Positions 1 to 12,697 of a DNA stretch of 64,000 nt are shown here, in pieces. The stretch comes from Diogma glabrata (taxonomy: Eukaryota; Arthropoda; Insecta; Diptera; Cylindrotomidae), in the NCBI GenBank assembly GCA_963693315.1, contig OY856188.1, positions 188,446,930 to 188,510,929 of the forward strand, read 5' to 3'. The notes beneath the pieces were generated by a model. That model did no database searches. It saw nothing but the letters and a program-made list of their open reading frames with translations, and was not told the DNA's origin. The position numbers were made by a program, and so were the translations under genes. The first letter of the stretch is position 1. The number at the start of each line of letters is the position of its first letter.

Positions 1-716
1 ATAAATTTTCCTGCCTAAATAGATGAACTGATGATCTCCTGCCTAAATAGAAGAACTGATTTTTACCCACAACCTGATTGATACATTTCCCATTGCGATA
101 TGCATAAAATAGGTGGCGATCCTTTGCTGCTGCTGGATGAATGGCTATGTATATTCGGTAAAATTTAATATATTCTGCAGTAACTACAAATCTCCTGTTT
201 ACATCTTCGTTTGCTTAAGTTTCACAATTAATAACGTTACCGAATCTTCAACATAATCTAATGTTACATGACTGATTTGAGCTCCTGTAATCCCAAATAC
301 AACAATAACCTTTTCCATTAAATAAATTTCATCGGGAGCACTATTTAGAAATCACTAATTTGTGTAGTCGTAAAAATATTAGCTTTCTTGGGCTTGTAGC
401 CTTTCCCATTTTTTTTCAGAAATGTAATTAATTTGAAATATTTTGAAATGTCTACATTATTATTGGATTGAATCATACTTTTAATCATTGAATAGTTCGA
501 ACATACTGTTGATGCCTTTTGTTGTTGTGCCAGTTCCGAAAAATAAGCCAAAAACACCGTTTCCGAGAAAGAACTGCGTGCCTTTTTTATCTTCCATTCC
601 TTAAATCTTAAATACGTGGTTTCGTAAATTTTTCGCGATTTAGCTGGCAATAATTTATATGACCCTACTTTCGCTGCTTCTACTAACTCCGGTGGTATCA
701 GGGATTACTCGGACAT
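1..716 (-). pseudogene. Crypton-like tyrosine recombinase, broken, runs off the window start
   Basis: The start codon would be at 714-716, but a stop follows three codons later (M-S-E-stop). The main open stretch (650-345) holds a SAM-like helical core-binding domain (KSRKIYETTYLRFKEWKIKK). After a frame break, 345 to about 200 reads as the start of the catalytic domain (APDEIYLMEKVIVVFGITGA). A second break leads to NRRFVV...FYRIYIA and NGKCINQVVGKN, continuing to base 1. This order matches the tyrosine recombinase of Crypton-type DNA transposons, where the enzyme cuts and rejoins DNA through a tyrosine. The catalytic C-terminus with the tyrosine lies outside the window. At least one stop and two frame breaks show it is dead. 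DIRS-type recombinases are an alternative; the GKC-QVVGKN segment favours Crypton. Confidence 0.72.
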
Positions 717-1297
717 CTGAAACATTTTTTAACTTTATATTATTCACAAATTTAAAAAATATATAATTTTCTAAAATAAATATGAAAAATTTAAGGAATA
801 ATTAGTTTAAAGAATATTTATGAATATTTTGTTTTTATAAAAAGTTATACCTTTTTCTTCTTGATGTTAATAATTCCTTTTCACAAATAAAATGAAACAT
901 AATTTTATGTTTTTATTCAAGAAAAATTGACAGCTTAATATGTTGGAACTTGACCTACTCACACTAATTCATATAGGCTTTTCTTGAGGTAAGTTCGTAT
1001 GGTGAATATACATATTGTAATATTTTTCAATAATTATATTAATATTTTTCCAGTCACAGAAAAAAATAATAAGCTCTTTAGCTTCGCGTCGGAAGACAAC
1101 ACAACCTCGCGCTAAAACCTACTACTTTTTTGCCTTGTATAATAAATAACTATTGTTTGCTTTGATTAATAACAAAAAAAATTTGATTTTGCGTGGTTGC
1201 TTTTTCAAAAAAAATTAAATATTTCGAATCGTAATCGATTGATCGTATGATCAAAAAAATTATAAATTTTTATTTATTGATTTTTTTTTTTGGCATT
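717..1297. other. AT-rich stretch without recognisable gene
   Basis: Only short A/T runs and no convincing open frame on either strand. It could include 5' flank of the recombinase relic, but no terminal repeat was found. Confidence 0.5.
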
Positions 1298-1432
1298 TAA
1301 TAGTACATTATATAACAAGGTTGAGAAGTAAGCTATTATTGACCGAGAACTTTTAGATCCTGAGGCGCGTAGCGCCGAGGGATATAATGTTCGAGGTCTA
1401 TATTAGTCTTCTCAACCGAGGTATATATAGAA
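1298..1432. mobile_element. Short palindromic repeat (MITE-like), left bracket of the 1298-3243 structure
   Basis: The ends are imperfect inverted copies: TAGTACATTATATAACAAGG at the left, and CAACCGAGGTATATATAG at the right read as its reverse complement. The centre has the self-complementary GAGGCGCGTAGCGCCGAGG. A relative with the same ends occurs at 24629-24770. Directly inside comes TTTTTTTAACTACTAAC, which recurs inverted at 3225-3243, so this block may be the left terminus of a larger element. Confidence 0.5.
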
Positions 1433-1562
1433 TTTTTTTAACTACTAACACTAATTATCATATTTGCTTCGATTAGATTTTGATATTAGTCATATTCCAT
1501 TTCATTTTTTAAATAATATCTTAAAATATCAAGTAGCCTGGCAGTTTAGTTTCATACAAATA

Positions 1563-3050
1563 ATAGACTGAGAGCCAGTGACCGGCAGACTTACGGTATT
1601 TTAGCAAACTCCATATTGATGCTAGGTATAGTTTTTAACCTGCCGTAGTTGAAATGGGTATTCACTATCCCCGCCGATGGTTCCTTTGGGCGTGTCCGCA
1701 AGTCAAAAAACGTAAAAATTGACTTCAAAAACGTGATTTCAGCAAGTCTGCCGTTTTAATATCTTAAAGTATACAATCTTTTTTTAGTAAAAAATCCAAT
1801 GGCAGACACCTACTCCGGTTCCGAGTATTTTGTTTTAAATTTCAAAGTTTTAAAATTTCATGAAAATTTACTTTATAGTCCAGTAACTTTATACATCACA
1901 GTATGCGTCAAATCCGGTAGTTCTGATTTTTTGCAGATTTGTTTATGATGTTGGACTAATGAATAATCCAAGTTTGTGACCTCGAGTGCCGAACGCAACT
2001 TTGTCAAAAATCGAAAAAACCGCGAAAAAATCGTTATTTTTTCAAATTTTGGCGATTATAACCCTAAAGGACTAGTTTTTTCTTTATACTTTCTTAGGAC
2101 GGTTTTAAAGTAGACTAAATTTGCTACAATATGATACTAGAACTGCCTCTGTAGACCCAATAGTTTCCGAGATTAAGCCTCAAAAATCGAAAAAATCGTT
2201 ATTTTTTCAAATTTTGGCCATTATGGCCCTAAAGGACTAGTTTTTGAAAATAAAGTAGACTAAATTTGCTACAATATGATACTAGAATTATCTCTGTAGA
2301 CCCAATAGTTTCGGAGATTGAGCCTTTCAAAGTTTATCATTTTTTTAACTTCGCAATATTTTGCAATATTTTAGACATTATTTTAGTCACTCGAAAATTC
2401 ATTCAGAACGACAGAATTGCATAAAATTGCGCATTTCGAAAAAAATGATTAACTTTTAACTGCTTTATCTCGGAAACTATTGGGTCTACAGAGACAGTTC
2501 TAGTATCATATTGTAGCAAATTTAGTCTACTTTAAAACCGTCCTAAGAAAGTATAAAGAAAAAACTAGTTCTTTAGGATATAGGAAAATAACGATTTTTT
2601 CGATTTTTGACGAAGTTGCGTTCGACACTCGAGGTCACAAACTTGGAATATTCATTAGTCCAACATCATAAACATGTCTGCAAAAAATCAGAACCATCGG
2701 ATTTGACGCATACTGTGATGTATAAACTTACTGGACTATAAAGTAAATTTTCATGAAATTTTAAAACTTTGAAATTTAAAAAAAAATACTCGGAACCGGA
2801 GTAGGTGTCTGCCATTAGATTTTTTACTAAAAAAGATTGTATACTTTAAGATATTAAAACGGCAGACTTGCTGAAATCACGTTTTTGAAGTCAATTTTTA
2901 CGTTTTTTGACTTGCGGACACGCCCAAAGGAACCATCGGCGGGGATAGTGAATACCCATTTCAACTACGACAGGTGAAAAACTATACCTAGCATCAATAT
3001 GGAGTTTGCTAAAATACCGTAAGTCTGCCGGTCACTGGCTCTTAGACTAT
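1563..3050. mobile_element. Foldback element FB1 with about 600-bp inverted arms
   Basis: Arms 1563 to about 2180 and about 2460-3050 are inverted copies with scattered mismatches. The termini read ATAGACTGAGAGCC inward from the left, with the near match GGCTCTTAGACTAT at the right. The spacer (2184-2322) is a partial direct copy of the inner left arm (2007-2168), so the element also suffered an internal duplication. There is no coding potential. The terminal sequence is closely similar to that of the foldback at 43233-43803, giving a family. No clear target duplication was seen. Confidence 0.85.
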
Positions 3051-3139
3051 AAAACGAAACAAAGGAATGCAATTATTATTTGTTTGATTTTTTTGTTCAT
3101 TTCAATTAAAAATAAAAGAAAATTTGTCATTAATAACCT

Positions 3140-3243
3140 AGGTAATTTTTTTTATTATTATTGACCTAGGTTGAGAAAAATTACTTCTCGTTGGGACATT
3201 CGAGTAAATAATGACGATTTCTCAAGTTAGTAGTTAAAAAAAG
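3140..3243. repeat. Right bracket repeat paired with 1298-1432
   Basis: The GTTAGTAGTTAAAAAAA end is the inverse of the sequence just inside the left bracket (1426-1442). A related right bracket sits at 25985-26085. Internally CCTAGGTTGAGAAA faces TTTCTCAAG, forming a weak stem. Confidence 0.4.
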
Positions 3244-3835
3244 TATTTACTACCACCTTTTCCACACAATTCTATTTAATTATTTTTACATATAAAAAAA
3301 ATTGTTTATTTAAAATGAACGTCTGAACGAAATGAAAAAAATGATATTTTATTACATACGTTTTTATAAAAGGAGAAAAACTGTTTAGTAACAGTTCTTT
3401 CTTTTTTTGTAAAATTAACCAAAATTTTTTGTTAATTTTAATGTAGGCAAACAGCCTTATTGATTCCACACAATTTTCATAAAAATATCGCCACTTCAAG
3501 TCTATACAACAAAACAAACACTAATATGAATTGAGATTTTTTATTTCCACAAACATTGAACTAACTTTATTTCTTAAAAATATAAAAAAATTTTCTTTAA
3601 CTAGCTTCGTTAATTATCCTCAGAAAGAAAATTTGCAACTGAATTAAAATAACATGATATGTTTAAAATTTAATAAACTAATATTGGTATTTCAAACTAA
3701 AAAATACTAAATAAAAAAAAAGAAAACTATATAAGTATATAACAATAAAAACCTAATTAAAAGTACAGAAAACACCCCTCCTAAAGTAAAAGGTAAAGTG
3801 TTTTCTGATTAGTTAAATATTACAGTTAATTATTA
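3244..3835. other. AT-rich, no gene recognised
   Basis: The minus strand has an 81-codon open stretch (3517-3272) rich in F, K and I with no recognised motif; I regard it as chance. There are many A and T runs. Confidence 0.5.
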
Positions 3836-4326
3836 TTATAAAGACCTGAATAAGTGGAAAAACCCATAAAAACAATAACTTAATGAAATTATTAAAGTTT
3901 TGCGGATCCTTTTCCATTTTTTCATATCCTTCGTGACATCAAACGATACCATCATTTCGTCATCTTCTATTTCTATGCCTTGGATGTTGTCGACAAATTC
4001 AGACGTGCTACCGACGTACAATTTATCTGGAGGTGGTACATATATCGTTGAGTTCCTTTACCAGCCACTGCCATTTTTTCGGTTGGCGTAGAAATATTAG
4101 ACACGATTGGTCTCACTTTATCGCCAGGTTTGTGAATTTTAGGCAAAGCGTACAAATATGGTTCCTGTGGATTTGGCACGTTCATTCTATAATGTAAATT
4201 TGAAACACCCAGCTCTCTTTCAATGTACATTGCCGTTTCTTTAGCTTTTTTAATCATCTTAGAAAGTGGATTTTTAATGTTACCATTTTTATATTTATGT
4301 TCTGAGTATGGAACTTCAGAAATCAT
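3836..4326 (-). pseudogene. Penelope-like element reverse transcriptase, N-terminal fragment
   Basis: Read from 4326 downward the frame gives LYALPKIHKPGDKVRPIVSN, the hallmark entry of Penelope-like reverse transcriptases. After a frame break near 4075 it resumes as QWLVKEL. After another break it gives SEFVDNIQGIEIEDDEMMVS followed by FDVT, which leads to the first catalytic aspartate. It then stops matching and runs to a stop at 3836. The YADD box, the rest of the palm and any GIY-YIG endonuclease are absent. Just upstream (to about 4370) a further frame reads LVILDEDQYTQ, probably the preceding part of the same domain. The fragment is truncated at both ends and carries at least two frameshifts, so it is inactive. 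Confidence 0.85.
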
Positions 4327-4589
4327 GTTTTCAACTCTGTGTGTACTGGTCTTCGTCCAAAATAACTAGTTGATTACTGTACAATAGTACACGTTCTCGA
4401 TGCTGGTTTGATTTGTTTAGTGGACTGTATTTTATAATTAAATTTTGAATATGATATCAAGATGCATAGTGATACACGTTCTGGACGATTATGTATTTGT
4501 TGTGTGAAAACGGTGATTATACAATGAATGCGGTATCGCAATGTAAAATGTGATGAATATAACAAATACTCATATGATGGATAATCAAA

Positions 4590-5150
4590 CGATGCGATGA
4601 ATACAAATCAATCCAATTGATGACTATAGCACTCTCAGGAACGACGATATATTAAGTAGTAGATGTGCATTAACATGAATCAATCTTTATGATGAAAAAC
4701 TGCAAGTCTCAGGAACGATGATATATTTGTGCAGGTACATATGCACTAACAGGAATGACGATATATATGCATAGTACAATAATACGATGAGAACTCAACC
4801 TGCACAATGATAACCATCTGCACAATGATAACTATGCAATGATGACTGCAAAACTCAGGAACGACGGTATATTTTATACAGTACATATGCACTAACAGGA
4901 ACGATGATATATGTGCACAGTACAATAATACGACGATAAATCAATTGGTACAATGATAGCTGCAAAACTAAGGAACGACGGTATATTTCATGCAGTACAT
5001 ATGCACTAACAGGAACGATGATATATGTGCATGGTACAATAATACGACGATAAATCAATTGGTGCAATGATAGCTGCAAAACTAAGGAACGACGGTATAT
5101 TTTATGCGGTACATATGCATTAACAGCAACGATGATAAATAATATGATGA
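4590..5150. repeat. 117-bp minisatellite, three clear units
   Basis: Units beginning GCAAAACT.AGGAACGACGG recur at about 4849, 4966 and 5083 (spacing 117 bp), with degenerate partial units to the left. Sub-motifs are AACAGGAACGATGATATATG and AATACGACGATAAATCAAT. Open frames through it are repeat artefacts. Similar 'TCAGGAAC.GATGTAT' wording occurs in the array at 23535-23940, which hints at a shared element class. Confidence 0.8.
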
Positions 5151-5734
5151 GTGTGCAAATTAATCTTTAAAATCACTGCAACTGCACTTGCAGTTACACG
5201 GAAAGCGATGAATATAAAATGTCAATTATAGGTTGAATATACTCGGTGATTACACGATGAGCAATCAAAATACTATGATGAACATAACCTCAACCTCATG
5301 ATGAATATCAGGCACTCCAAAGTCGTGTAGTAAATTCCTTAATATCAAAATATTCAAAATTGCAGCTGCATTTGTATCTGAAATGTACGACTCAGTGTTC
5401 CGATTTTTATTTTTTAAGGGCGCCCGCACTTATTTTAAAAATAAAACCATGAGGGCTTTATTTTTATTTTTTGTTTTTCGCACTTGCTCCTAAGATAAAA
5501 TAAAATAGTTTATGAAAAAACTCATCTTAAACGAAATAATAATACACAAAGTAAAATTTTGTTCAGGTAAAACTATTTTAAAAATAAAAATATAATCCTC
5601 TCACAGATTTATACAATATTATGTTTTTTCATTTTTGTTTTGCTTATAATTTGTTGGTGTGATATTTTTTTGAGTGTTAGAAATTAGAATTTTGTTTTTC
5701 GTTCATACAAATTATGATATTAGAGTATGTAGTT

Positions 5735-6781
5735 TAGAGATTATTCTCAAGAATTCTTTTTCTCGATTTCTCAAGAATTCCCTATAGATTTTTATTTCTC
5801 ATTTCTCAAGAAATTTTGTTTTATTTCTCTAGAATTTGAAAAAAGTTAAAGACAAACAAAAATCACTCATTAAATTTTTTAAACCTTAAATTTATAGTTA
5901 TTCAGGTATCATGGGAATTATAAGGATGTTAATTACCGAGGAAAACGTTTACTACCCGAGGGCCTCTGGACCGAGGGTTAGTAAATATCACAAGGTAATT
6001 GACATCTATTAATTCACGTCATACATAAATAATTTTTTGTACGAGTAAACCGTAAAATTCACTTTTGCGATTCAAAAAATGTACATAAAGCAGGCCTTTT
6101 TTTCCTATTGAAATAACAATGCCTAAAGTTATTATATTACTATTATTTCGAAAAACTACTTTGATAAAATAATTTTCGAAAAAATATTTTACTATTTTGT
6201 GTAAATATATGTATTTTTATTTATGCAAATAATACAGAATCTTACTTGTACGTAATTTTCATGGCCGAATTTCACTTGAAGACTTAATTTAATTGATTAG
6301 TTTTATATGGGTGACCTAAGTGGGGATCACAGTTTATTAAAATAGTGCAGTTGTTTTAATTACACCCCCAATAGAGATTGTGTATCGCAACACTCTGTAA
6401 AAACCGAGAAAAAAAAACTGTTTCCTCTATTTGATTTCAAAATTCATAGTTTGTTTACTTTGATAGAGTATTTTTACAGGACTGGTTTCCCATACAGAAA
6501 ATGATTTGACTATCAAGAAACTTTAACAAAGCGTCCGCTGATTTAAACAGAAACATCTCTCAATTCTAGTAACTTTAAAAAATCCCAGATAGCTATTGAT
6601 AATTTGGCGGTTATAATTAGAGAATAGAGTTTATGAGGAGTTATTGGGCTAGAAAATTATTTATTAATTAAAGAAAATTAATAAAGAATTATCTCGAGAA
6701 TTCTTGAGAATTCTCGAGAAACAGATTTCCCTTCTCAATTTTTCTCGAGAAACAGAAAATGTCGCGAAAAGCGTATCTCTA
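5735..6781. mobile_element. Nested hAT-like non-autonomous element with 8-bp target duplication
   Basis: The ends are TAGAGAT...ATCTCTA, flanked by identical 8-mers ATGTAGTT at 5727-5734 and 6782-6789. Both ends continue into inverted arrays of TTCTCAAGAATTC / CTCGAGAATTC motifs (5742-5830 and 6690-6755), probably transposase-binding repeats. There is no coding capacity. It sits inside hAT-1, so it inserted later. A short palindromic repeat (5925-6010) lies within it. Confidence 0.85.
5925..6010. repeat. Small palindromic MITE-like repeat
   Basis: Ends GATGTTAATTACC and its near inverse GGTAATTGACATC enclose an inner stem with ACCCGAGGGCC facing GGACCGAGGGT. The style (CCGAGG core, AT-rich ends) resembles the repeats at 1298 and 24629 but the ends differ. 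Confidence 0.55.
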
Positions 6782-6789
6782 ATGTAGTT

Positions 6790-7620
6790 GGTTCGTTTTG
6801 ACTTTTGAGTTTTGATTGTCGGTAATTTTTCTTTTTTCTTAATTTTGCTTTGTCTTTATAAAAATACATTGATGGCCTTTTTGTTCAATGAAAATGATAT
6901 TCAATTTCGTAATATTAGAAGCATAAAAACTATAAATTACTTCGGTCTGAAAGACCTGAGTCTTCATGAGCTCAAAGTGAAATTCTTACCCCCACTTTTT
7001 TTGGCATTTCTCGACGTTTAGGACCTACTGATTCTAAAAAAGCAAAAAAAAATGTATGTCTGTCTGTCGGCCGGCCGGCCGTCACAGCCGACGAAATCTA
7101 AAAAACCGCTGGACGGATTTGAAACATTTTTTTTTTCTAAAAATAGGTTTACTCAATGGGAAGAGCCGAAAGGACGATGTGTTCGAAAACTGTACCGGAA
7201 GTGTGTCAAAACAATCATCAAATGTGTCGAAACAAGGAAATTTGCATATTTTTTGCAAAACGTTCATTTATGAGATTACGAGTAGGAACATTGAATTTGG
7301 AGAAATTTTGATGGTCGGGATTGGTATGTGAGACCAAATTCTAGATTATTGCATTATAAGTTTGTCAAAAAAATGTTGTCAAGTGTGTCAAAAGAAAGAT
7401 TTTTATTTATTTTGTTACCCAATTTTTTGGAAAAAAATAAGATTAATAGTTTGTATGATATGAAAATATTTTATTATTATAGAGAATTATGGCATTATAA
7501 GTTTGTCAAAAAAATAATGTCAAGCGTGTCAAAAAATGATTTCTTTGATTTTTTTAGGAAAAAAAATTTTGGGAAAAAAATGCAGTTGTTTTTATGACGT
7601 AATTTAATTGAAAATGAAAT
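6790..7620. other. hAT-1 interior, simple repeats, no supported gene
   Basis: Contains a short TGTC microsatellite followed by three GGCC units (about 7053-7082). At 7360-7540 two similar blocks read TTATAAGTTTGTCAAAAAAA. Several open frames of 60-90 codons overlap here on both strands, none with a recognisable domain. Confidence 0.5.
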
Positions 7621-8450
7621 TGGACATGGAAATTTTTTAATTTGTTATAGTTTTTGAAATATTTTTGGAATTTTGAAAAAAGTTTGTGTTTTTGATTTTG
7701 TAATAATTTTTGCAATATTTTTAGAATTTTGGAAAAAGTTTTAATTTTTGATTTTGTAAGAATTATTGGAATATTTTTAGAATTTTGAAAAAATTTTAAT
7801 TTTTGATTTTGTAATAATTTTTGGAATATTTTTAGAATGTTGAAAAAAGTTTAATTTTATTATAATTTTTACAATATATTTGGAATTTTGAAAGAAATAT
7901 GAATTTGTGATTTTGTAATATTTTCTCGAATCGCTAAATTGAAGGTTTTTGAATAGTTTGCTGAAAATGAAAATGAAATTGGACATGGACATTTTTGAAT
8001 TTGTTTTGAATATTTTTGTAATTTTGAAAAAGTTTCAATTTTTGATTTTGTAAGAATTTTTGAAATATTTTTAGAATTTTGAAAAATTTTAAAATTTTGA
8101 TCTTATTATAATTTTTATTGTTTTGGAAAAAGTTTGAATTTTTGATATTGTTATAATTTTTGCAATATTTTTAGTTTTGGAAAAAGTTTGAATTTTTGAA
8201 TTTTTAAGAATTTTTGGAATATTATTAGAATATAGAAAAAGTTTAAATATTTGATTTTATTCCAATTTTTGGAATATTTTTAGAATTTTGAAAAGAAAAA
8301 AATTTTTAATTTTATGTACATTTAGAATTTTAGAATTTTGAAAAAAGTTTCAATTTTTGAATTTTTAAGAATTTTTGGAATATTATGAGAATTTAGAAAA
8401 AGTTTAAATATTTGATTTTATTCTAGTTTTTGGAATATTTTTTGTCGGAC
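7620..8450. repeat. About 56-bp AT-rich minisatellite
   Basis: Repeating units run TTTTTGATTTTGTAATAATT, then TTTGGAATATTTTTAGAATT, then TTGAAAAAAGTT. Units are diverged and some lack parts. The same unit, in both orientations, forms the interior of the foldback elements at 29405-31392. Confidence 0.85.
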
Positions 8451-8830
8451 ACTAATTTGTCGGACAACTGTATCAGAGTAAAATAATATTAATTAAAACT
8501 ATAAAAAAAAGTTAGACATGTGGTAATCAATAAACAATGTCCCGCCAGGATTCCGACTTCCCGTCGTTGGGCTGGAAATACGTGGCGAAAAATTTGTCGG
8601 ACAATATGACCTTTCAATTTCACTTATTTTTGTTAAACAATCCTGTAAAAAACAGCTTTATGGTAATTAATTTTCAGTACCCCGGCATTTTGGCATGTTT
8701 AAGTTGTCGGACTCAACAAAAGCAGACAATTTTTTGTCGGACAAATTTACTCTCATTTTCTAAAACAAATTTTCGCCCCATTTAATCAATAACAAAGTTA
8801 TGGGAATAAATATACAAGATCCCGGGAAAT
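8448..8830. repeat. Repeat block with spaced TTTGTCGGACA motifs
   Basis: TTGTCGGACA or close forms occur near 8450, 8463, 8597, 8706 and 8735, separated by non-repetitive sequence of higher GC than the neighbourhood (for example GTCCCGCCAGGATTCCGAC). It may be a piece of a separate repeat family. A frame at 8835-9017 encodes 60 residues with no recognised domain. Confidence 0.5.
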
Positions 8831-9262
8831 CGGCATGTTTCGGAGTTTCCAGAGGGAAAAAGCGGCCGAATCAAGGAAAATGGCAGGTAAAAAAGTTGTA
8901 GGACTCATCAAGGACAAGCGCCTTATGAAGTATAAAATATGTGGTAATCATCAAATTACATTGGTGATGGATGACCCAGAGACTATTACCTATAGTTATC
9001 GAAACCCAAATTGGTGACTCGGTCAAGAAACCTTACAATATAAAGAAAATAAAAACAATGATTTTTAATTTTAATTTCAATTTTTATTTTAAGTAAATTA
9101 TTTCAAATAATAACAACCAATATTTTTTTATTTATAAATAAATTATTAATTCATTAATAATAAATAAATAATATTTCATTAATTTAATATGTATTAAAAA
9201 AAAACAATAAAAAAATTAATCCAAAAATAAGATGAAAGATGATTCAAAAACTTAACAAAAGA

Positions 9263-11218
9263 TCAATAATCATTTTCATATTTGAAATCCAAATTGAATC
9301 TCAGAAGCAAAATATCCTCAACATTTGCTGAGGAGAGACGATTACGATGGTCTGAAAGAATTAATTTAAGTGCCGAAAAGCACCTTTCCACGCTCACTTG
9401 CGTTGCTGGAGTAGCGTGAACTATTTCTGCTAATTTTGAAAGTGTTGATAGCTCGCTACGTTTTATTTGCCAAAAGTGTAGCAAATTGATGCCGAAATCA
9501 TGTTTTGCAGGTGCAAATCGTTCAATTGCCTTATATGCCTCATCACGTTCATTTGAATTTAAATCACTGTTAGTTCTATTTATAGTACTATCTAAATATT
9601 CTCTTATCATTTCTTCAAGGTTATCAGTGCTACTTGTATCGCTTGTGGGTAACTCGGACGTTGAAGTTTCTGGTGGTAATAAATGGTTATTTTCTTCAAA
9701 GGAGCGCGATAAATTTGGTTCATCGGAAAGTGCTATCGATTGAGATGAATTGGAGGAAGAAACAGATGGACTAGGAGATGCAGTTTCTAAAAAACGGCAA
9801 TGGTCGTATATATTTTTTAAGTGCTTTACAGCAATTTCTTTTTGTTCATATTTCAAATAGATGTTAAATCTAGGATCTAAATACAAACAGGAAAGCAATG
9901 TTTGATTTTCAAGTAATTTTTTTTCTCTAATTTCAATATAACCTAATAATTGTCTAGCAATTGGATGAGAAATTTGTTTCAATTTAACCTTCATTTCAAC
10001 CCATAATTTATAAAAATCACCCATCAGTAATTGTTCTCTTTGCAGTGTTAGAGTTGCAGTTTTTAAGGGTTCACAAACTTTAACAAAGTCATTTGCAAAT
10101 ATCCAATCACTTTCATCAAGTTTGAAATTTGAATAAACTTCTTCATATTTTTTACAAAAATCTTTCAATTCCAATAATCTAGCGATCATCAAATAGGTAG
10201 AATTCCACCGGGTGATCGTATCAATTATAGGTTCTTTACAATTATTTTTTATAATAAGCAATCTATGTTTAGAAGTGCGTAGGCATGTTACCAAATTTCT
10301 TAATTTTTCTATTTTAATTTTGATTTCTCTGTTTTTTAGTAAATCAGTAATACAAAGTTGTACGGTGTGCGCCGCACAACGAACAGGGTTTACTAAAAAG
10401 CTTTGTTTTCCTCTAAAACTTAAACTGCCAATATCCTCTAGATGTTCTACATAACTTTCGTCTTCCAGAAACTCAGAGTCAGAATCAAGTTCCGAATTTA
10501 AAAGGAAAGACGCCTTAATCATGTTTCGTCCATTATCAGTGGTAACTGAATAAACATGATCTATAGTTAGATCATATTTATTCAAAGTGTCCAAAACAAC
10601 AGATTTGATATACTCTGCAGTTCGTTTCTCTGTCAATTCAATCATTGCTAGTGTAAAAATTTTAATTTTTGAATCAATAACCACTTGTGCATTAATTCCA
10701 AAAATTGATTTATGTAGCCTTGTAGCTTCATCGAATTTCAGAGAAAATAAGGTTTTTTTTAAACATTTCGAAATGTAGTTTTTTGACTCGATACATTTCG
10801 TTGCTATTTCTTCTTGAAGAATATTTGCATTGATTGTAATATTTAATTCTTTTAATATAGGATTCACCAACTGGCGAAATCCTCGCGAATCAATAAAATT
10901 AAAAGTGCATCCATTGTTTACAATCATATCCACAAATGCGTTTTTTACATTTTCTTTATTCATTTGCAGTTTAATAACTTGCGATTTCTACGGCATGTTA
11001 TTTTCATTTTTTAAAATCTGAAGCTGGTAAAGCTCAAATATTTTTGGATGTACACTTTGCAGATGACGGCGAAAGTTATATAACTTATCAGTCAAAACCT
11101 TATTACACAGGTTACAACTAGTTCTATTTTCACTTGTAGAAAAATGTTTTCTTAACTCCAAATCCTTTTTTCTACCCATAGTAACACTAAAATATAAATT
11201 AACTTTTTTAACGAGCAT
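9263..11218 (-). pseudogene. hAT transposase of hAT-1 (BED finger + RNase H-like core), one in-frame stop
   Basis: Translation starts at 11218 or, more likely, at the internal Met near 11179 (MGRKKDLELRKHF). The N-terminal part is a BED-type zinc finger: CNLC, then HLQSVH. A single TAG at about 10985 splits it from a 566-residue open frame (10963-9263). That frame holds hAT landmarks in order: a DDE-region aspartate in TTDNGRNMIKA, RCAAHTVQLCI, TRWNSTYLMI, a serine-rich insertion (PSPSVSSSNSSQS), and the C-terminal dimerisation motif ATQVSVERCFSALKLILSDH. It would bind the hAT-1 ends in the nucleus and excise the element. Apart from the one stop the frame is intact, so decay is recent. It is a close relative of the enzyme at 35211-37076. 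Confidence 0.92.
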
Positions 11219-11691
11219 TGGATTTTATTTATTCAACTAAAAAAACTAAAAATAGGTTCACAAAAGAGTTGCCAAGTATGTTTTTTAATTCTTAGGAGTC
11301 TGGACTGGAAACATTTCCAATATTCCCTATCCATATAACCGAAAGAACTGTAAGATGTCTAAGCAGATTACTTACAAATACTTTGATATGTTAGTGCGTA
11401 TTTATTGAAGAACAACTTTCTGTGTTATGTGTTTATCTCACAATGAAAGATAAAAAAACGGTCGAACTATTAGAAAAACTTGACATCCCTTAATCAACCA
11501 AAGATTGCAAATTAGAGCTCCTCTTTTATCAATAAATATGTGCATATTTTTATAAAATTGTTACCTTAATATTGATCTTATTTAATTATATATTATAAAT
11601 TATAATTGAACTTCTTATGATTATCTTATGATATCTTTTGATTTATTTACTACACTCTCACCGTTAATTGTAATGTACATTCAAATTATGT
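11219..11691. other. AT-rich hAT-1 interior upstream of its transposase
   Basis: Probably holds the transposase promoter and 5' leader; no clear TATA box or initiator could be singled out. No open frame of note. Confidence 0.4.
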
Positions 11692-12697
11692 ATATGAGCA
11701 ATTTCACGAAGATTCAACAACGTTTTGAGTTGACCCCTTTTAATTTTGATTATTTTTTGTTTATAGATAGTCTTTGATAAATAAAAAATACAAGTTCTCT
11801 TAGAATTTTTTTTTTCGACCAAGGGTCTTCACAGGGTGCCCCTCAATTTTTTGTTATTTTGTGATGTGACTGCATTTCGACGAGCGATTGTAGAAAAACT
11901 GCTGAATCGATTTTCATAAATGATATGTCGTTGAATAGGTATTAGAACAAAGTTTTTAAAAATGTACACTGTTAATTTTTTGAAATAATTTTTAACGGTG
12001 TAACATAAGAAAAAAACGGTGTAATTGAAAAAAAGATGGCATAGCCTCTTTTTTTTTTTTTTTTTTTTTAACTAAATTGAAGCTTATTTTATATCTAACC
12101 ACTTGTGAAAGTTGAGGACACGCGTTATTTTTTGTTTTAAAGATAAAACTCGTTGTGCATATGACTGTCGGGAATCAGTTTTTTTTGTTCTGAAGGAAAA
12201 TTATAAAAATGGCGTTATAAACTAAGAGATATTTTTTTTATGTTAAATATCAAATATTTTATTATTAGATGAACTTTTTAAAATATTATAAAAATTATAT
12301 ATGTAGTACAATAAATAAAATAAATACAATTGTTAAAAATGATTTACTTATTTTACAAACAGAAGTTTCTTTTGAATAGGAAAGCACTTCTGCAATTATT
12401 TTCTTTGTATTAGATGGCATAGAAAATGAAATGTTTATTTATCACTTTTAGTAATCACTTGTCACTCTTATAAAAAATAATTTGACAGTCTTGACTGCAA
12501 ACAAAAAAGCCGTATAAACAACTAAATCTATTTAGGAACTTTTGACTGGAGAAGTATTATGTTCGTATTATGTTATTATGGAATCATAAAGTAAAAGATT
12601 GTTTTTCAACATTAAATTACAAATATTTTATTATTGAATAAACTTTTTAAAATATCATACAAATTATATATGTGAAAATAAATATAGTTATTAAAAA

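Noticed and set aside
4855..5079. Minus-strand repetitive frame
   Set aside because: Encoded by the 117-bp minisatellite; the repeat keeps it open.
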